A stretch of DNA of 64,000 bases from Mucilaginibacter straminoryzae (GTDB lineage: Bacteria; Bacteroidota; Bacteroidia; Sphingobacteriales; Sphingobacteriaceae): NCBI RefSeq assembly GCF_022953055.1, contig NZ_JALJEJ010000002.1:186001-250000 (forward strand). The letters are read 5' to 3'. The notes under the pieces are model-generated. The model searched no databases and was not told the origin of the DNA. It saw only the letters and a list, made by a program, of their open reading frames with translations. Positions 7,478 through 16,156 of this stretch are shown piece by piece (position 1 is the first letter of the stretch; the number at the start of each line of letters is the position of its first letter). A program made the translations under genes and the position numbers.

Positions 7478-9861
7478 AGTAACTTTCTTTTTTTAGCTGC
7501 CACGTGGGTAGCAATGCTGGTGAATGAAATAATGGTGGCGGTGCTTAACGGCATCAGGATGGCGGCCGTCAGTGCGGACAATTTGCCGGTAACGGCAAAG
7601 CTTAAACCAACCAGGTTATAACTTAATGAGATAAGGAACGAGCAGTGAATAATCGTAACCGTATTTTTGGCAAACTTTAAAAAGCGGGGTAGTTTGCTAA
7701 GGGAATGCCCATCGAGGATGGCATCGCTACCCGGCGAAAAATTGTTCACATTATCTGTAATGGCTACGCCCAGGTCGCTTTGTTTCAATGCGCCTGAATC
7801 ATTCAAACCATCGCCCATCATCATTACCTGTCGGCCTGTTTGTTGCAGGGACTGTATAAAATCCAGCTTTTCCTGCGGCGATTTATTAAAGTGCATCGCG
7901 CCTTTATCTTCAAAATAAGGCGCCAGTTCTGTACGCTCGTGGTCGTTATCGCCGGATAATAATAAGATCTGGTACTGGTCTTTCAAACCGGTTACCTCCT
8001 CCAGCCCTTCGCGGTAAAGGTGCTTAAAGCTGAAATATCCTTTGTAGACCTCATCAATCATCAGGTGTACTTCTGTAGAAAGATTGAAAGGATTTTTCTC
8101 TCCCAGTACAAATCCGCAGCTGCCCATCAGTACATGGTGTTCTCCGGCTTGGGCAGTTATCCCCTTTCCCGCAATTTCCTGGTACGCTGCCACTGGCAGC
8201 TTTTGCTGTTTACCCAGGTAATCGCCGATCTGCCGGCTTAACGGGTGGCCCGAATTGCTGCACACGCTATAAACGAGCTGCCTTTCGGCATCATCCAGCT
8301 TGGTATAGTCGGTCAGGTTGCTGTTCCCGCCAACTGTTATTGTCCCGGTTTTATCCAGCACGATGGTGTCTATCGCGGCCAGCTGTTCTACAACGGCGGT
8401 ATTTTTAAGATAGAACAGGTTTTTATCGAATATGCTGAGCGCGGCAGACATGGTAAACGGCGTACTTAACGCCAGCGCACAGGGGCAAGCCACAATCAGC
8501 ACGGCTGTAAAGGCAGAAAGCCCGCGCTGAAAATCTGTAAAAGACCAGAACAGCAAAGAGCCAAACGCGATGGTGAGCAATACAATGGTGAAGTACTTGC
8601 TTACCTTTTCGCTAAAGGTTTGCATGCGGTTATCCTGTTTGCGGGTAAAGGCTTCATTGTTCCACAACTGGGTAAGGTAACTTTGCGAAACCGGTTTTAC
8701 CACCTCCAGTTCCAGCGCTTCGCCCATTTGCCGCCCGCCGGCATAAACTACTTCGCCCAAAGTTTTACTCACCGGAAGCGATTCGCCGGTTACAAAGCTG
8801 AAATCAATCTGCGCATCGCCTTTTAACAAGATGGCATCAGCAGGGATAATTTCGTTATGGCGGATCAGGATGCGGTTACCCACTTTAAGATCTGCAAGCG
8901 GGACAGGCTTTTCGCTATTCTCTTCAATTACCTGTACAGAAACCGGGAAGAACGAACGGTAATCACGTTCGAAAGAGATGTGGTAATAGGTTTTCTGCTG
9001 TACGAATTTACCCACCAGCAAAAAGAAAACCAGGCCGCAAAGCGTATCGGCAAAACCCGGACCGGTATGCGTTAAAATTTCTGCTACCGTACGGATAAAC
9101 ATCACGGCTATACCCAGCGCCAGCGGAAAATCTATATTCAAAACCTTGTTCTTCAGGTTGTGATAAGCCGATGTGAAGTATCCCCAGCCGCAGTAGAATG
9201 CTGCGGGTAGAGAAAACAGGATATTTAGCCAGCCAAAGAAATGCTTAAAGGTTTGCTCATATTCTGACAGGCCCAGGTATTCGGGAAAGCTCAGCAACAT
9301 TACGTTTCCGAAACAGAAACCTGCAACCGCGATCTTTTTCACCAGGTTATCTTTCTTCCCGAGCGTTTGTTTCTTTACCACATCCTGTAAACTGATCAGC
9401 GGTTCATAACCGATATCATACATCAGTTCTACCAGCTGCCGCAGGCTGATCTCGCGGTTTTTAAAGCGCACGTTCACCTGTTTTTTCAGGAAATCTACGC
9501 GGCTGTAGAAAATAGCCGGTTCGATACGGTTCAGTTGCTCCAGCAACCAGATACAGGAACTGCAGTGGATGTAGGGAATGTACAGGGTAACGGTGGTAAC
9601 ATTCTCGTCGGTGTAATCAACCAGGTCTGCAATAATAGAAGGTTCGTCCAGGTACTCGAAGCGCTTATCCAGCCGGGCACGATTAGCGCCCGGATGATCA
9701 TTGTAATTATAATAATTGCATAAACCGCTTTGCGATAGCACCTGGTACACGCCCCGGCAGCCAACGCAACAGAAATTTTTATCCTCGAGCACGTAGTGCT
9801 CTTCTACACAATCGTTCCCACAATGATAGCAAACAGCCGGGGTGAGTATTTTAGTAGCCAT
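7474..9861 (-). CDS. ccoI: Copper-transporting P1B-type ATPase CcoI (FixI) for cbb3 oxidase maturation
   Basis: 795 residues. The N-terminus has a Cys-rich zinc/heavy-metal domain (CYHCGNDC, then CCVGC at about 31-35) followed by an HMA domain with HCSSC at about 99-103. The core has eight predicted membrane helices, the transport motif ACPCALALS, the actuator TGES, the phosphorylation site DKTGT and the hinge motif GDGLND. CcoI exports Cu(I) toward CcoN during oxidase assembly, rather than serving copper resistance; the Cys-rich N-terminal domain and the coupling to ccoS support this over CopA. It is the first gene of the cco operon, with a perfect CRP/FNR-type palindrome 70-90 bp upstream. 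Confidence 0.95.
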   Translation of the reverse strand: MATKILTPAVCYHCGNDCVEEHYVLEDKNFCCVGCRGVYQVLSQSGLCNYYNYNDHPGANRARLDKRFEYLDEPSIIADLVDYTDENVTTVTLYIPYIHCSSCIWLLEQLNRIEPAIFYSRVDFLKKQVNVRFKNREISLRQLVELMYDIGYEPLISLQDVVKKQTLGKKDNLVKKIAVAGFCFGNVMLLSFPEYLGLSEYEQTFKHFFGWLNILFSLPAAFYCGWGYFTSAYHNLKNKVLNIDFPLALGIAVMFIRTVAEILTHTGPGFADTLCGLVFFLLVGKFVQQKTYYHISFERDYRSFFPVSVQVIEENSEKPVPLADLKVGNRILIRHNEIIPADAILLKGDAQIDFSFVTGESLPVSKTLGEVVYAGGRQMGEALELEVVKPVSQSYLTQLWNNEAFTRKQDNRMQTFSEKVSKYFTIVLLTIAFGSLLFWSFTDFQRGLSAFTAVLIVACPCALALSTPFTMSAALSIFDKNLFYLKNTAVVEQLAAIDTIVLDKTGTITVGGNSNLTDYTKLDDAERQLVYSVCSNSGHPLSRQIGDYLGKQQKLPVAAYQEIAGKGITAQAGEHHVLMGSCGFVLGEKNPFNLSTEVHLMIDEVYKGYFSFKHLYREGLEEVTGLKDQYQILLLSGDNDHERTELAPYFEDKGAMHFNKSPQEKLDFIQSLQQTGRQVMMMGDGLNDSGALKQSDLGVAITDNVNNFSPGSDAILDGHSLSKLPRFLKFAKNTVTIIHCSFLISLSYNLVGLSFAVTGKLSALTAAILMPLSTATIISFTSIATHVAAKKRKLL

Positions 9862-9930
9862 TAACAGGTTTTTAACTGTTTCAAAAGTGCGGTTTGGCTA
9901 CCTGCTATAAAATGATTTGAATTTTAGGAA

Positions 9931-9950
9931 AATGTGACAAGAATCACATT
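9931..9950. promoter_or_regulatory. Perfect CRP/FNR-type operator upstream of ccoI
   Basis: AATGTGA-caagaa-TCACATT is a perfect inverted repeat with 7-bp arms and a 6-bp spacer, identical in form to the CRP box (TGTGA-N6-TCACA). It lies 70-89 bp upstream of the ccoI start and just behind the usp terminator, the expected place for an activator of the cco operon. A Crp/Fnr-family protein responding to oxygen is the likely ligand (inference); its gene is not in this window. Confidence 0.7.
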
Positions 9951-9959
9951 CGGCGAAAC

Positions 9960-9987
9960 AAAAAAAGCCCGGAGCGAATCGCGGACT
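9960..9987 (-). terminator. Rho-independent terminator after usp
   Basis: Read on the minus strand, AGTCCG pairs with CGGGCT (one G-U pair) around a 10-base loop and is followed by seven T residues. It ends the transpeptidase-usp transcript before the ccoI control region. Confidence 0.7.
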
Positions 9988-10013
9988 TTCTGACAACTAT
10001 ATTACAACTAAAA

Positions 10014-10910
10014 CTAAAATATGGGCAATGCTGAATGCTTTTCCGCGCCGGGAAAAACCATAAGCGGCAGGCTGATGTGCCGCGCCATACGCTGCGTATG
10101 GCTGCCTTCGAAGATGTCTTTTAAGATACCCGCCTTCCGGTGAACCATCGCAAGCATGTCCACACGGCCATTTTCTGTTAGCCAGTCGAGCCCGGCATTC
10201 ACATCCGGTCCTTTAATGTGGCGGTAATAGATTTTCGGATAATTGATCTTGCAGGTAATTTCGTTCAGGAACCCGTCGATTTTCTTTTGATTGTTGCCGT
10301 TATCCGCCTGTTCTTCGGTAACATGCACTAATAATATCTCGGCGTTTAAAGGCGTCGCAAATAAGCAAAGCTGATGCACAACGTCAACATCGTCCTGACT
10401 CAACGCAGTAGCAAAAGCGATTTTTTCGATGCGTTTGTAGCCGCAATGCGGCGGGATCAGTAATACCGGGAACCCGGCTTTATCAATCATCTCCCTGGAA
10501 TTGCTGCCGATAAAGAAACGGCTGAGGCTGCCCGCCCCGGACATGCCCATCACTACCATTTGCGCGGTATGGGCAGAAACCATATTGCGCACTACATCGC
10601 TAACGTTACCCACCTCTGACGACTCTTTTATCACCGGGCGATAAGCCGCAGGGTGGTTCAGTGTAAGGTCTATCTCGTCTGCTTTCAGTTTCGCGGCAAG
10701 GGCTTTCAATTCAAAGTATACCTGGTTGCGTACATCGTTATAATCCTCCAGTGGCCAGGCTACTTGTGCGGCCATAGGTGTCTCGGCGGGCACTTTCATG
10801 GCATTTACCAGTTCGATATCGGCTTTTAAGCTGATCGCCAGGTTCAATGCGTAGCGGGCAGCATTTTCTGCAGCTTCCGAAAAATCGGTGGGTACTAAAA
10901 TTCTTTTCAT
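10014..10910 (-). CDS. Universal stress protein with two tandem UspA domains
   Basis: 298 residues. The first Usp domain (about 1-150) begins MKRILVPTDFSEAAENAARY and carries the ATP-binding signature G-2X-G-9X-G-S (GMSGAGSLSRFFIGS) followed by VLLIP. The second domain (about 155-290) begins KIAFATALSQDD and has a weaker glycine motif near IFEGSHTQRM. Tandem Usp proteins bind ATP and are induced under stress; the exact role is unknown. It is the second gene of a two-gene unit behind the L,D-transpeptidase (27-bp gap) and ends at a terminator. Usp genes are frequent members of FNR regulons, in line with the palindrome at 12429. Confidence 0.9.
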   Translation of the reverse strand: MKRILVPTDFSEAAENAARYALNLAISLKADIELVNAMKVPAETPMAAQVAWPLEDYNDVRNQVYFELKALAAKLKADEIDLTLNHPAAYRPVIKESSEVGNVSDVVRNMVSAHTAQMVVMGMSGAGSLSRFFIGSNSREMIDKAGFPVLLIPPHCGYKRIEKIAFATALSQDDVDVVHQLCLFATPLNAEILLVHVTEEQADNGNNQKKIDGFLNEITCKINYPKIYYRHIKGPDVNAGLDWLTENGRVDMLAMVHRKAGILKDIFEGSHTQRMARHISLPLMVFPGAEKHSALPIF

Positions 10911-10937
10911 AACGTCTGTTGCTAAATATGAGTTGAA

Positions 10938-12380
10938 TTAATGTTCTGCCAGCGGCTGGTTACGGGTTTTATCTTTCATGAACAAAGCCAGCGCTAATGC
11001 TTTATCGCGATTGTAAACGTCGGGTAAGTTTTGTACCTGCCCCTCTTTGATGGTACAGGTGACGTAAGTGATCTTTATCGGAAGAGCGGTTTTCAGCCTA
11101 AAATCTTTGGTATCATAAGTATCCAGCGCAGTTTCCATAGCGGCAACTTTTGCCGCCGCTTTATCATTCACCAATAAAAGCGTTGCCAGTTTACGGGCAT
11201 TCTTTACCCGGATGCAGCCATGGCTGAAAGCCCTTTCGTCTTTTGCAAACAGTGCCTGTTGCGGGGTATCGTGCAGGTAAATATCATAAGGGTTATTAAA
11301 CCTGAACACGATGAGGCCTAGTGAATTATCGCACCCGGCAGATTGCCTTGCGTAATACCCGGCAGGATTTGCAGTGATTGTGGCCAGATTTTCTTTAGAA
11401 GGTTCTATGAAGTTCCCTTTACGGTTATAGATAGCATAGTGGTTGTTCTCCAGGTAATCGGCATCTTTTAATGCCTTGGGAAGCAACTCGCGGGCAAATA
11501 TTTTAGCAGGCACTTTCCACTCTGGTGCAGTGGTAAAATAGGTTATACTGCTGTTAAGCGTCGGGGTGGGTGTTGAAGGCTTCCCCACAATTACCCTAAA
11601 CTGCTCGACTGCATTGCCGTTGCGGTAGAATAGCGTAAATGAGGGGATATTTACCCACAGATAGCTTTCACTATTAAACAACGCCCAACGCAGGCGTTCC
11701 ATGTTTAAGGCTACCTTTTCAACATCGCCGGTAGGTTCTTCATAACAATCGCCGGTAAACTGCCCCTTCCACAAGCGCATATAGGCTTGCATGTCTGCAT
11801 AAGCTTGTACTTTCGGCTGCACGTTTAAAATATCATCCAAACGGCCATTTTTCAAAGCCTTTTGCAGAACAGTTGCCGCGTCTATATCGCCAGCACCCTG
11901 GTCTACCTTCGCGCCGTCATAATAAGGGTTCAGTTTTCCGTAGTGCAGGTAATTGATCATGGTGATCATCGCATCGGTCAGGAGCACGTCAAAGCGGGCT
12001 TTGGTTTTTACATCAACCGTTTGCGGCTGCTCTACGATTGCTTTCAATTGATCATAAGTAAGCTCCTGCGGATGGAAATCGGCATGGGAAAGGCCGTATT
12101 GCAAAACACAATCCAGCAGCAGCATGGCATCAGTCGTCAGCTTTTGATTCGCCGTGTTTATCCAGGCAGGCTGAAGAAGACCGCGTTCGTAGAAACGTTT
12201 TACAGAAGCCGGGAAATTAGCGCCGTTATCCGCAGCACTGTTCACACTTTGTTTAATGGCTGAAACTACAGCGGTATCTGCCGTTACTGCGCCTGCCCTA
12301 CAGGTTAATGAAGATAATAATATGAACAGCAAGAACAGTGGTTTTATGAATGGGTTCAATGTTGCTGATATCTTCTTCAT
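10938..12380 (-). CDS. YcbB-type L,D-transpeptidase (peptidoglycan 3-3 cross-linking), exported
   Basis: 480 residues with an N-terminal signal segment (about residues 12-28, IKPLFLLFILLSSLTCRAG) that could be a signal peptide or a lipoprotein signal with Cys near 27. A scaffold region follows (about 50-200). The YkuD catalytic domain has the active-site motif SHGCIRVKNA, with the catalytic Cys within HGC and an upstream conserved His in LHDTP. These enzymes form meso-DAP to meso-DAP cross-links or attach partners to peptidoglycan. It is the first gene of the unit with usp. The upstream 296 bp contain a CRP/FNR-type palindrome about 50 bp before the start. Confidence 0.9.
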   Translation of the reverse strand: MKKISATLNPFIKPLFLLFILLSSLTCRAGAVTADTAVVSAIKQSVNSAADNGANFPASVKRFYERGLLQPAWINTANQKLTTDAMLLLDCVLQYGLSHADFHPQELTYDQLKAIVEQPQTVDVKTKARFDVLLTDAMITMINYLHYGKLNPYYDGAKVDQGAGDIDAATVLQKALKNGRLDDILNVQPKVQAYADMQAYMRLWKGQFTGDCYEEPTGDVEKVALNMERLRWALFNSESYLWVNIPSFTLFYRNGNAVEQFRVIVGKPSTPTPTLNSSITYFTTAPEWKVPAKIFARELLPKALKDADYLENNHYAIYNRKGNFIEPSKENLATITANPAGYYARQSAGCDNSLGLIVFRFNNPYDIYLHDTPQQALFAKDERAFSHGCIRVKNARKLATLLLVNDKAAAKVAAMETALDTYDTKDFRLKTALPIKITYVTCTIKEGQVQNLPDVYNRDKALALALFMKDKTRNQPLAEH

Positions 12381-12428
12381 GGCGCTTTGTTTTACAACAT
12401 AAAGGTCTAACTATCAAGCGGCATAGTT

Positions 12429-12444
12429 AGTGACGCCCGTCACT
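12429..12444. promoter_or_regulatory. CRP/FNR-type operator upstream of the L,D-transpeptidase-usp unit
   Basis: AGTGA-cgcccg-TCACT at 12429-12444 is a perfect inverted repeat with the same GTGA-N6-TCAC core as the ccoI site. It sits 49-64 bp upstream of the transpeptidase start, a position suited to activation. The rest of the 12381-12676 gap has no gene or other clear signal; a possible -10-like TATAATG occurs near 12521-12527 for the plus-strand gene. Confidence 0.6.
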
Positions 12445-12676
12445 TTTATAACTGATCGTATACCTATCAAAAAATTACCCTTATCGTCCATTCATTTTTT
12501 TAAACAATTGCGCTTTTTAGTGGTATAATGAATAACGCAAACCAAACGGGGCATTTTTCAGATCGTTTTCCAACTTGTTTTTTCCGCTCCGAACGAGATC
12601 AATTGAACCTGTCCGACCCGGTTTTCCAAGAAGTTGAATTCCACCCCGAATTGCGTAAACCATTAAAACTATAGCT

Positions 12677-12958
12677 ATGGAAAGAGAACCGTATGAAGTA
12701 TTACACGATGATTATAACACTTCTGTAGATGTTATTTTATCAACCGTAACCGGAATCAGGATAAAAGTATGCCCTTTAGAGAAAGTGTCGTTCAAACCCG
12801 ATCCTAAAGAATTGCAGCTTTACGTGAAGAACAACGGCCAGACAATTGCCTTTGAAACAATAGATTTCTCTGTCAGAAAAGGGTTTGATGTTTACACGGC
12901 AGTAAAATGGTATACCCGCCAGAAACTGAATAACCACCAGACACAAATCATGGTCTGA
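12677..12958 (+). CDS. Small hypothetical protein
   Basis: A 93-residue protein beginning MEREPYEVLHDDYNTSVDVI. It is soluble, without a signal peptide or membrane helix, and has a beta-rich middle (TGIRIKVCPLEKVSF, KELQLYVKNNGQ). No known domain is recognised. It stands alone, divergent from the transpeptidase unit and convergent with the symporter gene, from which a strong bidirectional hairpin separates it. Codon use and a clean ATG make it likely to be real, but its function is unknown. Confidence 0.6.
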   Translation: MEREPYEVLHDDYNTSVDVILSTVTGIRIKVCPLEKVSFKPDPKELQLYVKNNGQTIAFETIDFSVRKGFDVYTAVKWYTRQKLNNHQTQIMV

Positions 12959-13004
12959 ACGGTTTTTAACGAAGATATATCCGAATCACAAAACACGCTT
13001 ATAA

Positions 13005-13040
13005 AGCAAAAGGCAGCCTTTTCCGGGGCTGCCTTTTGCT
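13005..13040. terminator. Bidirectional terminator, 14-bp perfect stem
   Basis: AGCAAAAGGCAGCC (13005-13018) and its exact reverse complement (13027-13040) flank an 8-base loop. A/T runs inside the stem allow termination in both directions, between the hypothetical gene and the convergent symporter. Confidence 0.85.
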
Positions 13041-13056
13041 TAAAGAAATATCCGGT

Positions 13057-14739
13057 TTACCAAAGGCTGGCATAAAGCGCAACCAGGATGCCGCAAATGA
13101 TCAACGCACCGATAGCGAATGAGCGCGAGGTTTTAAACATGCTGCGATCCACTTCAAAGCCCTCTGGTGTGATACCGCGTGCATTATCAATCATGCTGAT
13201 GATCCACATACCGATCACACAGATGATGAACACAAAGCCCATACGGTCAAGGAAGGGTATCTCGTACAGTTTAGTGACACCATCTTCCTGAACAACTTGT
13301 TTTGCAAAGCCGAATGGATATAAAAACGCCAGGTTAACAAATTTTGGTAAAAATTTAAAGAACACCGAGAACGCAAAGCCACCGATCGTAGCGAATAAAG
13401 CTGCATTTGAGGTGGTTTTCTTCCAGAAAAAACCAAGGATGAACATGGCGAAGATACCCGGCGAGAAGAAACCGGTATACTCCTGGATGAAGGTGAAACC
13501 ACCTTTTTTATCGATACCAAGGAATGGCGAGATCACCACACCAATGATCATTGCTGCTACCACGGTAATTTTACCAACGGTTACCAGTTTGTAATCTGGT
13601 GTCTCTGGCTTCAGTTTCTTGAAGATATCCAAGGTAAAAATGGTCGCAATACTGTTAGCTTTACCTGCAAGGGAAGCCACTACCGCAGCAGTCAGCGCCG
13701 CAAAGGATAAACCTTTGAACCCGGCAGGTAATAGGTTCAACAATACCGGGTATGATTTGTCCGCATTCTCGTGCAGGCTGTTCATGGCCTGGTTATCAAA
13801 AACATGGTCCTTGTAAAGCACATAGGCAGCAATACCCGGCAACACTACAATCAAAGGCATCATCAGCTTTAAAAATGCTGCGAACAGGATTCCCCCACGG
13901 GCAGTTTTTAGGTTAGCTCCCAAAGCACGCTGGGTAATGTACTGGTTACAGCCCCAATAGTTCAGGTTCACGATCCACATACCGCCTAATAGTACTGATA
14001 GCCCCGGCAAATCAATAAAGCTCGGGTTTTCTTTCTTCAGGATCATGTGGAAGTGGTCGTTCGCTTTCGAAGCCATTAACTTAATCCCATCAAATACGCC
14101 TTTTCCGCCATTATGGTCAGCAACCAGGCTCACGGCGATATAGGTAGTTACCAAACCACCCAGGATCAGGAAGAATACCTGGATCACATCCGTGAACCCG
14201 ATTACCTTCATACCACCTAGGGTAATAATAACCGCGAAAAACGCCAATGCTACTAAACACACCGTGAAGTTGATCCCCGAAATACCGTTAACCGCTATTG
14301 CACCCAGGTACAAAATAGAGGTTAAGTTTACCACAATGTATAACAGCAGCCAGAAAACGGCCATCACCATCGCCACGGTACTATTGTAGCGCTGGTGCAG
14401 GAACTGCGGCATGGTGAATATCTTATTCTTCAGGTATACCGGGATAAAAAACACCGCCACAATTACCAGGGTAAGGGCAGCCATCCACTCGTAAGCAGAT
14501 ACGGCAAGGCCCATGGTAAAACCGTTACCTGCCATCGCAACGAACTGTTCTGCTGAAATGTTAGATGCGATGAGCGAGGCACCGATGGCCCACCAGGTAA
14601 GCGAACCTTCTGCTAAAAAGTAATCTTTTGAGGTTGCATCTGCATGTCTTTTACGACGGTACACCCATATACCATAGGTAGCAACGATGATAAAATAGAT
14701 GAAAAATACAACGTAATCACTTGTGGACAGACTTTTCAT
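13057..14739 (-). CDS. Sodium/sugar symporter (SSS family), probably for xylose
   Basis: 560 residues with about 14 hydrophobic segments. It begins MKSLSTSDYVVFFIYFIIVATYGIWVYRR and has the SSS features ASLIASNISAEQFVAMAGNGF (helix 1-2 region) and the GGLVTTYIAVSLVADHNGG loop. SSS symporters take up sugars driven by sodium; xylose as substrate is inferred from its place as third gene after xylB and xylA (40 bp behind xylA), in a unit headed by a LacI-family operator. A plain SGLT-type transporter of other pentoses or galactose cannot be excluded from sequence. Confidence 0.88.
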   Translation of the reverse strand: MKSLSTSDYVVFFIYFIIVATYGIWVYRRKRHADATSKDYFLAEGSLTWWAIGASLIASNISAEQFVAMAGNGFTMGLAVSAYEWMAALTLVIVAVFFIPVYLKNKIFTMPQFLHQRYNSTVAMVMAVFWLLLYIVVNLTSILYLGAIAVNGISGINFTVCLVALAFFAVIITLGGMKVIGFTDVIQVFFLILGGLVTTYIAVSLVADHNGGKGVFDGIKLMASKANDHFHMILKKENPSFIDLPGLSVLLGGMWIVNLNYWGCNQYITQRALGANLKTARGGILFAAFLKLMMPLIVVLPGIAAYVLYKDHVFDNQAMNSLHENADKSYPVLLNLLPAGFKGLSFAALTAAVVASLAGKANSIATIFTLDIFKKLKPETPDYKLVTVGKITVVAAMIIGVVISPFLGIDKKGGFTFIQEYTGFFSPGIFAMFILGFFWKKTTSNAALFATIGGFAFSVFFKFLPKFVNLAFLYPFGFAKQVVQEDGVTKLYEIPFLDRMGFVFIICVIGMWIISMIDNARGITPEGFEVDRSMFKTSRSFAIGALIICGILVALYASLW

Positions 14740-14779
14740 TTTTTATTTGGCAGGCTTAAAAACTATGATAAGGATTAGA

Positions 14780-16111
14780 TTAGATATAACGATTGATCAG
14801 ATTTTCAAGGTATTCTTGTTTACCGCTGATGGTTGCAGGCTCGCCGTTTTCAATCGCGTAAGCGCGCAGGTCTTCCAGCGTAAGTTTACCCTCTTCAAAC
14901 TCTTTACCTTTACCGCTATCAAAAGATGCGTATCTATCTGCACGGATCTTTTTATAATCAGATTTTTGCAGGATGTTATCAGCAATAAGCAGTGCGCGGG
15001 CAAACATATCCACACCACCAATGTGTGCGTAGAACAAATCTGCCGGGTCGGTTGAGTTTCTGCGGATCTTTGCATCGAAGTTGATACCACCGCCCTGGAA
15101 ACCACCGGCTTCAAGAATGATCAGCATGTATTCTGCCACTTCTTCCAGGTTGTTCGGGAACTGGTCTGTATCCCAGCCGTTTTGCGCATCACCACGGTTC
15201 GCATCAATCGATCCTAATAAACCGGCGTCTGCTGCAACCTGAAGTTCGTGTTGGAAAGTATGGCCTGCCAAAGTAGCGTGGTTCACCTCCAGGTTCAGTT
15301 TAAAATCATTCAGCAGATCGTATTTCTGCAGGAAGCCTAATACGGTTGCCGCATCATAATCATACTGGTGTTTGGTAGGCTCGCATGGTTTTGGTTCGAT
15401 GAAGAACGTTCCTTTGAAACCTTGTTTGCGTGCATAATCTTTAGCAGTATGTAAAAACTTAGCCAGATGTTCCTGCTCGCGTTTCATGTTGGTGTTCAGC
15501 AATGACATGTAACCTTCACGACCACCCCAGAACACATAGTTCTCGCCATTCAGTGCAATAGTTGCATCAAGCGCCGCTTTAACCTGCGCAGCGCCATGTG
15601 CAAGCACATGAAAATCAGGATTGGTAGAAGCACCGTTCATGTAACGGCGGTGAGAGAAAAGATTAGCTGTTCCCCAAAGCAGTTTTACGCCGCTTGCCGC
15701 TTGTTTTTGCTTCGCATAGTCTACCAGGGCCTGCAGGCGTCTGTCGTTTTCATTCACGTCGTCAGAATAGTCAACCACGTCTACGTCGTGGAAGCAATAA
15801 TAAGGCAGGCCAAGTTTAGTGAAAAACTCAAAAGCGGCGTCCATTTTATCTTTAGCGCGCTCTACTGCATCAGCTTTAGCATCCCATGGGAAAAGGTGGG
15901 TTGGGCCGCCAAACGGATCAGCGCCATTACCGCAGAATGAGTGCCAGTAAGAAACCGCGAAACGCAGGTGTTCTTTCATGGTTTTGCCGGCAACTACCTT
16001 TTCGGCATCATACCAGCGGTAGGCAAGCGGGTTATCGCTTTGCGGGCCTTCGTAAGCGATGGCACCTATCCCTTTAAAAAATTCTTTTTCTCCTGTAATG
16101 ATATTTGACAT
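14780..16111 (-). CDS. xylA: Xylose isomerase
   Basis: 443 residues, the length of the class II enzyme. It converts D-xylose to D-xylulose in the cytoplasm. Diagnostic stretches in order are the substrate-binding [13 protein letters not shown], the catalytic His in [17 protein letters not shown], the metal-binding [35 protein letters not shown] and [19 protein letters not shown]. All metal ligands (Glu, Glu, His, Asp) are in place. It lies 45 bp downstream of xylB and 40 bp upstream of the symporter, so the three form one operon. Confidence 0.97.
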   Translation of the reverse strand: MSNIITGEKEFFKGIGAIAYEGPQSDNPLAYRWYDAEKVVAGKTMKEHLRFAVSYWHSFCGNGADPFGGPTHLFPWDAKADAVERAKDKMDAAFEFFTKLGLPYYCFHDVDVVDYSDDVNENDRRLQALVDYAKQKQAASGVKLLWGTANLFSHRRYMNGASTNPDFHVLAHGAAQVKAALDATIALNGENYVFWGGREGYMSLLNTNMKREQEHLAKFLHTAKDYARKQGFKGTFFIEPKPCEPTKHQYDYDAATVLGFLQKYDLLNDFKLNLEVNHATLAGHTFQHELQVAADAGLLGSIDANRGDAQNGWDTDQFPNNLEEVAEYMLIILEAGGFQGGGINFDAKIRRNSTDPADLFYAHIGGVDMFARALLIADNILQKSDYKKIRADRYASFDSGKGKEFEEGKLTLEDLRAYAIENGEPATISGKQEYLENLINRYI

Positions 16112-16156
16112 GACAATAATTATTTTCTGATGATTAATGATGTTATGAAAGTTGTA

